Shown: positions 53,341-64,000, counted from the first letter of the stretch. The stretch: 64,000 nt of DNA from Pelodera strongyloides (GCA_036852015.1 JAANDG010000578.1:1-64000); one strand, 5' to 3'. The notes: generated by a model not told the origin, from the letters alone. Translations and numbers: made by a program.

Positions 53341-53763
53341 AGTTGAGAAACCGAACAGAAATGGATGGAGGCCTTATTTAGAGGAGGAGAGAATATGCTA
53401 ATTACCTACTCCTTATCATGTTTACTATTGTGAATGCGCTTTGTGATTGAATATATATTTGTTTGACAATCATAGGAGGCTCACGAGAATGAAGTGCTCA
53501 AATGGTTTCCTTTTATCGAAAGATGATGGTATTAAGTTCCGAAAGACATGGTTTACACTGCAAAAGCTTTTAACTGGAAGTAGTAAATCAATATAAAACT
53601 ATGAATTCTATCAAAATTTTGGATCGTAAAAAATAGTTGATTTCCATAGTGGGCATGCCAATTTTGTGCTGACTTGCAAAATGACTTGTAAATTTGCATG
53701 TTTAGCTTTGAAGTCTAGCTTGCATACGCTAGGTTATTTTATTTGACTTCGAGTTCTTAGATT

Positions 53764-54055
53764 AATGGGGCCTCGATGTATGGCAAAAACAGCGCATTTT
53801 GCTTCCAAGTATCAATTGTGCATCTCGTGTACGATTTTGCATACACCTTTGAAAGTTAGAAAATGCACCATTGCTAATACTAGAGGAGGCGAAAATGCAC
53901 AGTTTATGCACGCTCGAAAAAAATAGTCCTGGGGCTACCGCCGCGGGACCATTTTTTGGCGGCCTGTAGATGTTCTCGTGTAGTGCCAATCTACGGTAAT
54001 TAAAGCCATACTTGGAAGCAAAAATCGGCAATTTTTGCCATACATCGAGACCCCA
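53764..54055. mobile_element. Inverted-repeat element, copy 1
   Basis: A 292-base non-coding element with terminal inverted repeats of about 45 bases. It begins GGGGCCTCGATGTATGGCAA and ends with the near-complement TTGCCATACATCGAGACCCC. The arms also share TTTTGCTTCCAAGTAT. An almost identical copy in inverted orientation lies at 54224-54515. Confidence 0.85.
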
Positions 54056-54056
54056 T

Positions 54057-54586
54057 AATAGAGTATTTATGTTAAGTTTTCGCGCACTTTCGCATGCGAA
54101 AGTATCATCCATGTTATTGCAGTTTCTATAGTGGGAAACTAGTCGAATTTTACATACAGTAAGAAATTTACATACACCTGCGGCGTGTTTTGCATACACC
54201 TAATGCAAAACTGGGCGAAAATGGATGGGGTCTCGATGTATTGCAAAAATTGCCGATTTTTGCTTCCAAGTATGGCTTTAATTACCGTAGATTGGCACTA
54301 CACGAGAACATCTTCAGGCCGCCAAAAAATGGTCCCGCGGCGGTAGCCCGAGGACTATTTTTTTCGAGCGTGCATAAACTGTGCATTTTCGCCTCCTCTA
54401 GTATTATCAATGGTGCATTTTCTAACTTTCAAAGGTGTATGCAAAATCGTACACGAGATGCACATTTGATACTTGGAAGCAAAATGCGCTGTTTTTGCCA
54501 TACATCTGGACCCCAGGAAAAGTCAACTTGGATGGTACTTTCGCGGCGAATTCGCGCGAAAGTGTAACATAAATACACTATAATTT
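54057..54586. mobile_element. Second inverted-repeat element, host of a nested insertion
   Basis: The ends TAGAGTATTTATGTTAAG and (right, read inverted) TAGTGTATTTATGTTACAC continue for about 55 bases through TTTCGCG-rich sequence to a shared ATCCA. The element is interrupted by copy 2 of the element above (54224-54515) and lies directly beside copy 1. Confidence 0.75.
54224..54515. mobile_element. Inverted-repeat element, copy 2 (nested)
   Basis: Reverse-complement near-copy of 53764-54055 (for example TAGATTGGCACTACACGAGA against its complement), inserted inside the element spanning 54057-54586. Outer bases GGGGTCTCGATGTA and TACATCTGGACCCC. Confidence 0.83.
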
Positions 54587-54589
54587 GGT

Positions 54590-55490
54590 CTCCACGAGGT
54601 CGTCAAGTGGTCACCAAGTTGTTCGGACACCCGGAACCGTCGCCAAGTGTGGTTCCTTTTTCCTTCCATAAAAACATATCCCGCAGCTTGTTTTGTGACT
54701 TATTTCTCCAAGTATAAGCTTTGAATAATATGTTTTAAGATGATTCACATAGTTTCTCTTTGTGGATTTGATGAAAATAAAATGAAGACATCTTATTGTT
54801 AGGTTGATCACAACTCAAGACAATTTCGGAGCTGCATTCTGTGCCCGACCCCTACGCTCTACGGATACGGATGCGGTATTTTTCAGGAAAGCATCTCCAG
54901 CCTATACATAGTATTCTTTCACAGGTGTGCATATCACAGCTCACATACATAAGAATATCACTGCATATCACATACATAAGAAATGGGTGAACCCATTTGG
55001 TGACGGTTCACCGGTTTTTTTTTCGTGGGCCATTTGGTGAGCACTTCGTGACCATGTGGTTGTAATAATACGAGGACTCGCCCATCCCTCATATTATGAA
55101 GTGAATAATAATGTGTATTTTATATAAAATCAATACACATTTCTTAGCCACATTCTTTATCCATAGCACACACAAGAATGACCACAACACAAAGCTAGTG
55201 ACAGTTGTTACTCGTGTGTTGATGTAAACATTGAGACTACGAGCCAATATGTGACTATAAACTAATTGTTAAATATAAAGATAATATAAGAATAATACTT
55301 ACTATCACATATTGTTTCGTATGTCTTACATGGCGGTGACCACGTTTCATTGAAAACCGTCATCAACTGGTCACCAAATGGTCAGGAACCAGTCACCAGA
55401 TGTTTTTTTTTTCAGTGAAACCATTTGGTGACGGGCCAACGACGGTTTTCCTACGGTTTTGGCAATTATTTCGTTTTCCTGTGTACTTGT
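54590..55490. repeat. Iterated-word island, word CCATTTGGTGAC
   Basis: Dense re-use of GGTCACCAA, CCATTTGGTGACGG and ACTGGTCACCAAATGG at about 54590-54660, 55000-55060 and 55330-55450, separated by ordinary AT-rich DNA. The right edge TTTCGTTTTCCTGTGTA is the inverse of the left edge of the island at 46815. Confidence 0.5.
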
Positions 55491-55769
55491 CCTTGTTGCT
55501 TTCACGATGATAAAAATACTGCGCAACTTACTTTCGTTTGTTGTTTTTCTAACCTTTCCTCAATACAAATAAGCAAGTGTTCTGTGTTTGATTGAAGGAA
55601 GTGGAAAATTAAATTGAAGGAAGTGGAAATTTTATTGTAACTACATTTTATGAGAACGAGGAAGTAATATATTGAAAAAAAAACATTACCAAACTAGAAT
55701 TATTAGGACCGTTTGAGCTGAACTGTTGGAAAAAAAGATAAAGTTAAAATTGTACGAAGCTTTGAGGAG

Positions 55770-55985
55770 AAAGCCAAAAAAGCACGTGGCACACCACTGG
55801 TGCACTTACTGCGCCTCTGCCGCCGCCTTCCCTAAATGGTGCGCCGTAGATGCGCCGCGCCGTAGATGCGCCAAGTGAAGTACACATGTGGCACAAGCAC
55901 CCATCGCCCACCGTAGTGGGGGAGCGCCGCGCACCAGCGGCCGCCCCATATTTTGTGCGCGGTGCTTTACCAGTGTAATGCAACG
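55770..55985. repeat. GC-rich iterated-word island, word GGTGCGCC
   Basis: GGTGCGCCGTAGATGCGCC is re-used in both orientations. The edges CACTGGTGCACTTACTGCGC and (inverse of right) CACTGGTAAAGCACCGCGC match imperfectly. This is a clear GC-rich patch in AT-rich surroundings. Confidence 0.6.
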
Positions 55986-56639
55986 GGAAGCAAAATGCTA
56001 TTTACTGTCATTTCCAAAATTGCTTTTCAATGCAAAATCCATACTTTTGTGACTACCATTCTGTACCAATCGTTGTAATCAATTCATAGTGTGGCAAGAC
56101 AATGTCTGTTTGTTTGACGTGCTCCGAAATGGTATATAATGGTGCCAAGCGCATCCTTCTCTCACACCATTTCGCAATATAACCTCTGCTTTCTTTCTGA
56201 AGCGGATATTCGAATTGGCCTTTTTCATACAACAATTATTCGCTATTTCTGGAGACAGAGAGTGAATGAAAACATGAGAGTGCAGAGGAGGTAGAAGAGT
56301 GATAGTGATTAGTTAAGTAATAGAGAATCAGGGATGGCAGACAAGGAACTTTCAGCGGAGGAAGGGTTAGAGAATTGACGAGCAGATAAGAAATTGGCAA
56401 GAAAGGCGAGCAAAGATCGCTGACTGAGGAGCAAGAAGAGAGTATGGCAGTTGAAGAGACGTCAACACTTCAGACATGAAAGTGATCGTATTCGCAAGAG
56501 AGACGGCAGAGATGGAGAGTTAATGGTGAGAGAGTCTGGAATTTACAAGACGCAGAGGACTTCCGGGTACACTCCGCTGCGTCTCTGACATTGTTTTAAG
56601 CAGAGTATGGAATAAACAAATCAGTCTCGTATACACTTT

Positions 56640-56745
56640 TAGAGAAATGGAGAGATGAAGGAGAGAGGAAGAGAGAGAAAGATGGACAGAGTGCGAGGAA
56701 GAAAGAGAAAGAGAGAGTGAGAGAGAGAGGAATAAGAAAGAGAGA
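56640..56745. repeat. GA-rich microsatellite
   Basis: (GA)n with AGAAAG interruptions, the end of a purine-rich stretch that begins near 56250. Confidence 0.85.
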
Positions 56746-56825
56746 GAACGTATGTCTGCACGTCGGTTCGGAATGCAGACTAGAATTTCACACGATTAGG
56801 CAAGCGACTGGAGAACTGCAATTTC

Positions 56826-56860
56826 AGTCCTTCTCTCTCTTTCCCTCTCTCATCTCGCTC

Positions 56861-56895
<35 letters not shown>

Positions 56896-56940
56896 CGCTG
56901 TCTCTCTCTCTCTCTCGCTCTCTCTCTCTCTCTCCCTTCT
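56826..56940. repeat. CT microsatellite
   Basis: Imperfect (CT)n about 90 bases after the GA tract, so the two are in mirror or inverted relation. Confidence 0.88.
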
Positions 56941-57232
56941 AGCCTTCATGATCTTGTCTTTCCTATCTCAAACTCTGTTCTCCTCCTCAACTTCTACAAT
57001 CCGACCTTATTTCTTGTTTCTCATCATTCCCTAGATCAAAGACGAATAGAACAAATAGAATGAGGAAGTGTTTTTCCAAGTCTATTTCTATTTCTATTTC
57101 TTCTTCACCTTATATTACCATTCAAAATTACTACTTCTTTTTCCCCTTTTTTCTTCCTTATTGGACGTGTTGATCACAATTCTTTTCCTGGGGAGGGGCT
57201 CCAACATCAGCCTATACTCTGGTCTTCATTAC

Positions 57233-57235
<3 letters not shown>

Positions 57236-57284
<49 letters not shown>
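57236..57284. repeat. CT microsatellite
   Basis: Near-pure (CT)n of about 48 bases. Confidence 0.93.
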
Positions 57285-57286
<2 letters not shown>

Positions 57287-60109
57287 CAGTCTCCCACTTT
57301 GCCCCTAATCCTTGACTTTGTCCCCTCATATACCAGGAAGTGGAACACAGCTTCCTCGTCTCGCAGTCTGTCGTCTCTCAACTTCCTTTACTATTTACCC
57401 TCTCCCTGTGTCCGTCTCTTCTCATCCATAAGCACCTCCTCTCTCTATTTCTGTCGATCTGCCTCGATCCTCTCCGATCTACTCCTCCGTTCAGTAAAAT
57501 GTCGCGCGAACGAAACACAAAATGATCCCGAACCTTTCTTATCCCATATCCAAAGTCTTAATATTCTAATGAGCTAGGTATCTTTTTAATTATCTCTAAA
57601 CCATCTCATGCCCCTATGGCCCTATAACTTGGTAGGGCACCTTTTCTTATCGGAAGTCCATGCTGCTACGCTTGGCGTAGAGCTCGAAATAGAGCAACGG
57701 ACGCAAAGTTTATTTCTTCTGATGGCAAGAGTACGACTTACGAGTATAACTTCATGAAACTACATCATAGTACCATTCCGGGGTAGACATACATTCACTG
57801 TTCGTTTACTACTTTCTCTTCCATTATGGCCTTTATTTGCTTAGCGTCGTTACGACCGCAAACGTCCGCCTTACCCAACCGAAATGGAGGTTTTCCATGA
57901 ATTTCATAAGGAATATAAGGCTATTTAGACATTCTCATTGAGAAAAACATCCTTTTGTGAAAAGATAAAAAGAAAACGTTGAAAGCAGTCTAGTTAAATT
58001 CCTGAGGAATTATGTTGTTGCTGAAACGTTTTTATTAGATCATTTATGTTTTTTATTTATTGCAAACTGTAGGCGCCTTCTACGCGTGCCTACCTAGAAG
58101 GCAATTATAATTAAAATACGCTGAACTCGTCTCTCTGAATCTTAATTATCTTTGCTAATGCGTGTAAAATTAGCCAGAACAATTTATGTGTCCCTGTCCT
58201 GTAACTCATATTTCTTAGGGTTTATCTAAAAAATTACTATCCCCTAGAGATCAAAAATCCTTTAATACTGTAGAAATCTAGTTTTTATCTTCTTATCATA
58301 TCACAGTGAAACCAGCGAATTGGAACGCAACTTCCGTGTCTTTATCGTCGGGGCGAATGCGTGCCTTTCAAGAGATTGCAACCAGGAACTAATTGTTGTA
58401 CGGTCTTCAAAAAGACACCATCCATTTAAAGTAATTATTTTTAGAGAAGATCACAATTTGAGCGCTTCTCTCTGCAAAATGTTGCCATATTTATTTATTT
58501 TCACTATTTAATTGGGTCGATAGAATCGGAGTAAGAAATTGCCCTAGAGGATGGCATAAACAGTTTTACGTAGTAACTCTGAATATAGTCTATCATGATT
58601 TAAATTATTTTAAATTTAAATAAAAAAAACAAGACTTTGAAAACACGAGCACAAAATCAAGCAGTTGGATTATGTTATGTTTTGAAGCTTCTGTATCATT
58701 TAATTGACTAAGTGAACCATCAGAACCGCCCGAAGTCATATTTTGTTTGTTCTATAACTATAGCACAAAGTCATAATGACATATGTGAAAATTCAATTTC
58801 CTCTATTATTAGTTTCTTACGACAAGAAAAAAATCCTATTTTATATTTCATATTACTACAACAGAACATCAAAAACCACGAAACCTTTACCTCTAATGTG
58901 TCCTTCTATGTATTTAATTAATATCCGTACATAGTTACGTAAATCACATATGTTTGAACTTTTCTTCTGGTAGAAAAGCTTCCATTTCCTGGTGAAAATA
59001 TAGTTCCTTTCCTTTAAATGTAATCAACTTTTTCCGAGACGTTCATTTCCATATCCATGTATCGTCGTGTGTGTATGTGTACAGTACAATCCGTTACAAA
59101 AGTTGTTCTCTAAATTTCCATTTACTAACTGAAATGGAGATTTAAACAAACAGAAACCTAAGTACGAAGACTATCCAAACAGTGTTTACTTAGTTTCAAT
59201 ATCTATTTGACAACTCTATTTGCACCAAACGGTTTATACATGGTACCTCTTTTGAAATTTATCCCATCATTTATGTTTGTGTTACTACTTATTGTTAGTT
59301 AGGTTAGACTTACCTTTTGAAATGTTTGGTCAGTATCTATAAATGGCTGAGACAGCAATTGAATCCAATTAGGTAATATGCTTGGACTTCTACTTTTTTA
59401 TACTTGATCCTGTCCCATGTATCACAAACTTTTATTTTGTTCGATATTCAAGTTGTAATTTATTGTAAAATGAAAAAAAACTTGGCTAACGGCTAGCTTT
59501 CTGAAGTACGTAAGTTTACTGAGTAGTCACGTAGTAATAGACTTAAAAATATTAATAAGCACCCACATGATGAAAACACAAAGGTGAATTATTAAATCAG
59601 TGATCAGTCAATCATTCTCTAACCTTTTTCTCTAAAGTATGCACTATTCTCATTTAAATGATCGATTATACCCAAATTATCTCTTCCCAACGGGTTTCAT
59701 CACCCTTTTCTTCCGCTTTGTGATTATTTTATCAGCATTCGGAATCAGCAGAATTCAGTTCCTTCTAGATTTTTCCAAGTGATAAACATATTATTTACTG
59801 ATAAACTTGTTAACAGGGAACTTGGAAACCTCGGAAGTAAAACAGGACCTTATCTCACTTTAGTATTGAATACTTTCCCAACACGTCTCAATGATTCTAT
59901 ATTGGGGTTAATATCTTTCAAAATTCTCCTTTCTAAATATTGCCCCTGACCTCTGAGTGTGTGATATATTGCAAAATAACACCTTTGCTCTCGAGCTGGA
60001 AGTTGCAAGTTTTGCAGAGATCTCTCAGAAAATGCTGTCGTTTTCAGTTTACACTTGTGATATTTTTATTGCGTTTTGTTGGAAATATTTCATGCACCCC
60101 TCTCTCTTC

Positions 60110-60135
60110 TCTCTCACACCTTCTCTCTTCCCCCA

Positions 60136-60225
<90 letters not shown>
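60110..60225. repeat. CT microsatellite
   Basis: Imperfect (CT)n of about 110 bases. The Leu/Ser-rich open frames here are artefacts of the repeat. Confidence 0.93.
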
Positions 60226-61424
60226 CGTCTCTCCCGATTCCTTATCTCTTATAAAGTGCTGTTTCTCACATAGCAATGTCAAAACACTGCCCACTGCTCC
60301 CTCAGTTCCTTGTTCTCAAATTACAAAGTGTAGTTTGCCAGTCAAAATGCCCGCTTTATAAAGTTTTTTCTGCCAAAATACGATGAAAATAGCAATGAGC
60401 GTACGACGGTCATACCCAAAGAAACGTGCTTCCAAAGAGCTTAAGTATAGTATATATGTAGACATTGACAATATTTTCATTGGTCCTGGTACACTGTGTT
60501 GTGAAGCACAGTGTCGTCGATTAACCTCTTGAATTCTTGAATTGAATTATTATTTCTCCTTTACTGTAACTTTGCTTATGTACGTATGTGCCTGATCCAT
60601 TCGTTGCTCTAGTAATTTAGTACTTCCAAACAATAAATTCTGTGTTTTGCTGCTTTACTCCAACGTCATAATTCATAATTCATCTATTATCATAATTTGT
60701 TGAAGTAAGCTTCTCCAACAAAGTTCCCTTATTCCTCCCCCAGCTTATCCATTCATTTCCGGAAGTATTCCATTAATTTATCCTTTTCACTATTTTTCCC
60801 CTTTGCTTTATTTTTAAATGTTAATCCCGTAATCCGTAATTTATCTTCTTATTATATAAAAGAGTAACTGTAGCCTAATTTGCATACCGATGTGCGTTAC
60901 GAAATGCAAATTTTCGTGTTCGGGTATAAAAAGAGTGTCGCAGCTCAATATCGAAGTATGCATATGCAATTGTTTTATATTATGTGAATTTCTTATGATA
61001 CGTTTGAAGCTTTGTATATAAGTATGCCCATGCTAAGCCAATCATATTTGATATTTCCATGTAAGTCGCCGCAGGCGGCGTGAGCCGACTGGTATTTAAA
61101 TAAAGTGAAATTCATGTGGCGGCAAAAAACATCCGCTTCCTCCAGTTTTTTTTTGCAAAAAAAAATTTGGCGATAAATAACATCTACTTATTACAGTAAT
61201 ATTTAAATAATATTTTAATCCCCGATTCCCTATTGGTTGACATTTGATCGTTTTTACCCACTTATATTACTGTATGAAGATTTGAGCTTAATCTGTGACA
61301 TGTGACTTGCAGATAAACTATAATTGAGACAAATTTAATATTTCATTAAGATCTTATTTTGGAACATTATTTTATTTTCCTTATGTGTTTATTTATTTAT
61401 ATTTTGTACTCCGTTAATGAATCC

Positions 61425-61710
61425 CGAGCATTTTCCGAGAAACTTTGCGTTTCCGAGGATTTTCCGCGGATTCTCCGAGTATTCTCCGAGAAGATTCTCG
61501 GAAAAAGCTCGGAAACTTTGAGGTTCTCGGGCCGAGCTCGGAAAATAGGCGGGCCCAGCTCGGGAGCCGTCTGTTTGTCCGTTTCCGAGCATTTCCCGCG
61601 GATTTTCCGAGCATTTCCCGACAAACTTTCGTTTTCCGAGCTTTTTCCGACTAAAAACCTGGTAGGAAACTAGTAAAAAACTAGCTGGTTTTTCCGCGGA
61701 AAATGCTCGG
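61425..61710. repeat. Iterated-word island with terminal inverted repeats, word TTTTCCGAGCA
   Basis: Built almost entirely from variants of TTTTCCGAG and CTCGGAAAA. It begins CCGAGCATTTTCCG and ends CGGAAAATGCTCGG, exact complements, giving an apparent 286-base element. Overlapping frames on both strands are artefacts. Confidence 0.7.
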
Positions 61711-61829
61711 AAACAAATATCATAGTAATTTAGTCTCTATGCCTGTCCTCTCTCATTTGAGCACGATCTCTCGAAATTATTGTATTGGATCGCTGTTGCG
61801 TATTTGCCTCTGTACCCTCTCATTTCAGG

Positions 61830-63749
61830 ATGATCTCCCTCGAAATACTCTTTTTCTCTATGCTCTCCTCTGTATCTGCCGACGTTATTCGTAGTGTGTA
61901 CTGTAAGAATGTGTGTGCCGATTACCTACACATCTCCGAGTCCGTAATGCCAAAATGTGACACAAATTACGCGATGATGACGTCATGCGGAACAGGTACA
62001 AACTTACAAACTTACAAACTGCAAACTTCGATTCTTTTGTTTATTCATTGTTTTGGAAACAATCAAAGGGCGAGTCTGAGAATATAGTAATTTTCTACCA
62101 ATAGTCAAGCTCCTGGTGCGATCAACCGGTGCTGGCTCGATTCTCCCTTCCCGGGTATTCACTCCCTTAATAGGGATTGGGTAACTTTTGTGAAGGTGAA
62201 ACAGCTTCTCGAGTATGATATATTAGATTCCAAACATTTTTCAGTGATTTCTTGTGACCCACAGGATGCCGCCCGCTATCAGAACCGACCCCTAATTAAC
62301 AGTACCGAATATAATTGTTGCTACCTCACAGATGTGGTTCGTTATTTTAAAATTATTCTTTTTGTATTACCAGCAAATTAGTTATTTCGTTCCCCCAAAG
62401 TAAAAATTCACGCAGTGAATTTTGCGCGGGTGAAGCTACAGGAGTACGTGAATGGTGTACGCCCCGCGACGTATCTTTTTTCTATGGAGCCGTTATGAGC
62501 AAATGCCATCATAAGGCTTTCTCATGGAGAACGTGAAATTGGTAATTCCGTTAATTGTGTAGATGCATAATTATGTTTATTATTCAGAAAGAGCACGGCG
62601 ACTGTGACCCACGGGAGGTTGTTGAACATCTCCAACCGAAGATTGTGGTAAGCTTATTACATATTACGTTTTATTCCTATTTACATTTCCCTGTTCTACT
62701 AGCAGTCGGTGGGAAATCACATGCATCTTTGCAACTTCATCTGTCCCTCTTTGCTAATATTTGACAATGTATGGGAAAAAGTGCCTGAATTCTGAGTGGT
62801 TAATCCCTTAGGGAACATTTTCCAGGGGAATCACATAGGGAAATTTATCCAGTTTTCTAGCCTGTTTTCACCAAAGTTCCCTCCTATCAATGTCAAAGTA
62901 ATTCTACTACTTCTTGGTTATTCGTAATATCGTAATGCTACTTGTTTTTCATTCTCGGAGCAAGTGTTCTTATAATTAAAGAGGAAATACAAGGAATTTT
63001 GAGTATTAGAGAACAGCGTAAAGAAGAGTCATTTATTATAACAATATACTAAATGTAGAGAAAGTGATCGTGTCTTATAATAACACGATACCCCGTTTTG
63101 ACCCTTAAAGGGTCAGGCCCATTTCAAGTGACCCCTATTTTTGATGATTCCATCTGATTCTGCATGTCAAATATAGTAGGATGCAATATTTTTCTAATTT
63201 TCGAGCGCAAAATTCACACACTATTCAGCAATTTACCGTGGGCAGCCATACCCAACTATCTATCGCAGTTTGCACGCACATTCGCGCTGATTGGCCAATA
63301 TCACAATTGCCACGCCCAATAGGGCATATTGCCCAATTAGCGCGAAGGGGCGTGACAACTGCGATAGATAGTTGGGTATGACTGGCAATGGTAAATTGCT
63401 GAATACTACGTGAATTTTACGCTTGAAAATTAGAAAAATATCGTATCGTACTATATTTGACATGGAGAATCAGATGAAATCATCAAAAATAGGGGTCATT
63501 TGAAATGGGCCTGACCCTTTAATCGTATACGAGGGTTTTGCTGCGAAAAGTGTGAAAACTGTACCAGTTAATCTTCTGTCTGTTATAAATATTTGTTCCT
63601 AGGTTTCGGATGGGTACATCTCCTCCTGTGCTGATTCTACCATTGCGTGGACCATCTCATTCATTCTTCTAATAATCGTTGTGATGGAAAGTACATACAT
63701 TTTCTACACTCTTATCTTCCATCCTCAGCAACACAAGGTGGGCAATTGA
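61830..63749 (+). CDS. Small Cys-rich type I membrane protein, probably three-finger (LU-like)
   Basis: Four exons, 61830-61995, 62245-62333, 62588-62647 and 63603-63749, phases 1, 0, 0; 153 residues. MISLEILFFSMLSSVSADVI is a signal peptide. The ectodomain has YCKNVCADYLH, PKCDTNYAMMTSC, ISCDPQDAARYQ and YNCCYLTDKEHGDC, a double Cys followed by a spaced Cys as at the end of LU/Ly6 domains. The last exon has SSCADSTIAWTISFILLIIVVM, a membrane helix, then a short cytoplasmic tail FYTLIFHPQQHK. The transcript may splice once more at AAG|GTGGGC instead of ending VGN. Layout (signal peptide, Cys-rich domain, hydrophobic end in the last exon, foldback element in the last intron) resembles the gene at 47651. 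Family assignment is inference from Cys spacing. Confidence 0.55.
62795..62890. repeat. Short iterated-word patch (TAGGGAA / TTCCC)
   Basis: Within an intron of the preceding gene: CCTTAGGGAACATTTTCC, ACATAGGGAAATTT and CAAAGTTCCC in close succession. It resembles the larger islands but is short. Confidence 0.35.
63105..63522. mobile_element. TTAA-flanked foldback element (MITE)
   Basis: A 410-base element (63109-63518) with TTAA on both sides. It begins AGGGTCAGGCCCATTTCAA and ends with the near-complement TTGAAATGGGCCTGACCCT. The arms pair over nearly the full length (CCATACCCAACTATCTATCG against its complement). It lies in the last intron of the second small Cys-rich gene. The terminus is almost the same as that of the element in the satellite (AGGGACAGGCCC). 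Confidence 0.9.
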
Positions 63750-63951
63750 TTGGTTAAAAATAGAAGGACTCAGCAATTCACATTCATTAAGGAGGCCATT
63801 GCACGTTCAAATATTAATAGACTATTCATCATTATGCAGCTGATGTGAGAAAGAGACGAGGAGATAAATAGAAGCAGTTTAGTCACAATTCAGAATAGGA
63901 TTTATCAGAAACAGTTTATTTTAGTTTATAGGATAGACAACACTACATTTC

Positions 63952-63957
63952 AATAAA
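63952..63957 (+). promoter_or_regulatory. Polyadenylation signal AATAAA
   Basis: AATAAA about 200 bases after the stop of the second small Cys-rich gene, at the window edge. Confidence 0.5.
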
Positions 63958-64000
63958 TGAGGCTGTGTGCTGTGCCTCAGGGCAGTATAACATGCTAACA

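Larger units (their letters stand above)
53341..61829. other. Long repeat-rich intergenic region
   Basis: About 8.5 kb with no supported exon. Contents in order: nested inverted-repeat elements (53764-54586), CCATTTGGTGAC-word island (about 54590-55490), GC-rich GGTGCGCC-word island (about 55770-55985), GA-rich then CT-rich tracts (56250-57290), a plain AT-rich stretch (57.6-60.1 kb), a CT microsatellite (60110-60225), a TATA/octamer-like cluster near 60855-60935 and a TTTTCCGAGCA-word island (61425-61710). Open frames of up to 169 codons are low-complexity or lie in islands. Confidence 0.45.

Noticed and set aside
56717..57577. Open frames of 105 and 169 codons rich in Ser and Leu
   Set aside because: Translation of CT microsatellites; no independent coding evidence.
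60049..60361. Open frames rich in Leu-Ser (plus) and Arg-Glu (minus)
   Set aside because: Artefacts of the CT repeat at 60110-60225.
61359..61673. Open frames of 66-104 codons on both strands
   Set aside because: They are produced by repetition of TTTTCCGAG; frames on both strands encode repetitive Arg/Ser/Glu-rich peptides.

Overview
The window is nuclear DNA of an animal. It is AT-rich, and its genes are split into many exons with canonical GT...AG introns of roughly 60 to 1,000 bases. It encodes a transmembrane receptor tyrosine phosphatase with an Ig-like domain, apparent fibronectin-type segments and tandem phosphatase domains, plus a TSSK-type kinase. That combination points to Metazoa. 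The divergence from vertebrate proteins and the density of foldback elements would fit an early-branching invertebrate such as a sponge, but this is inference and I cannot name the species. Most exon models were built by hand from splice signals, reading phase and family alignment. For most genes the summed exon lengths are divisible by three.

Left part (1-21 kb): RUVBL2/Reptin (+, 16 exons, unusual C-terminal extension) and a SMIM12-type small membrane protein (+). These converge on three minus-strand genes: POLE3 (histone fold), COMMD10 and glutathione synthetase GSS. A 4-kb satellite array (61-bp unit), interrupted by a TTAA-flanked foldback element, separates COMMD10 from GSS.

Middle (21-45 kb): GSS is head-to-head with POLR2D/RPB4 (+). 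An RNF14-type RBR ubiquitin ligase (+) and a PET100-like cytochrome oxidase assembly factor (+) follow. After a gene-poor 5 kb comes a 38-exon receptor-type protein tyrosine phosphatase (1,422 residues) with signal peptide, Cys-rich segment, Ig domain, apparent fibronectin-type region, transmembrane helix, catalytic D1 and a D2 whose active-site arginine is lost.

Right part (45-64 kb): two small Cys-rich, probably three-finger (Ly6/LU-like) membrane proteins on + flank a TSSK-like kinase on -. The rest is repeat-rich: TTAA foldback elements, nested inverted-repeat elements, GA/CT tracts, and several islands each built by re-using one short word in both orientations. Most genes are conserved housekeeping functions (chromatin ATPase, DNA polymerase epsilon/CHRAC, RNA polymerase II, glutathione synthesis, oxidase assembly) that share no pathway. 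The less ordinary content is the phosphatase, the two small receptors and the repeats.
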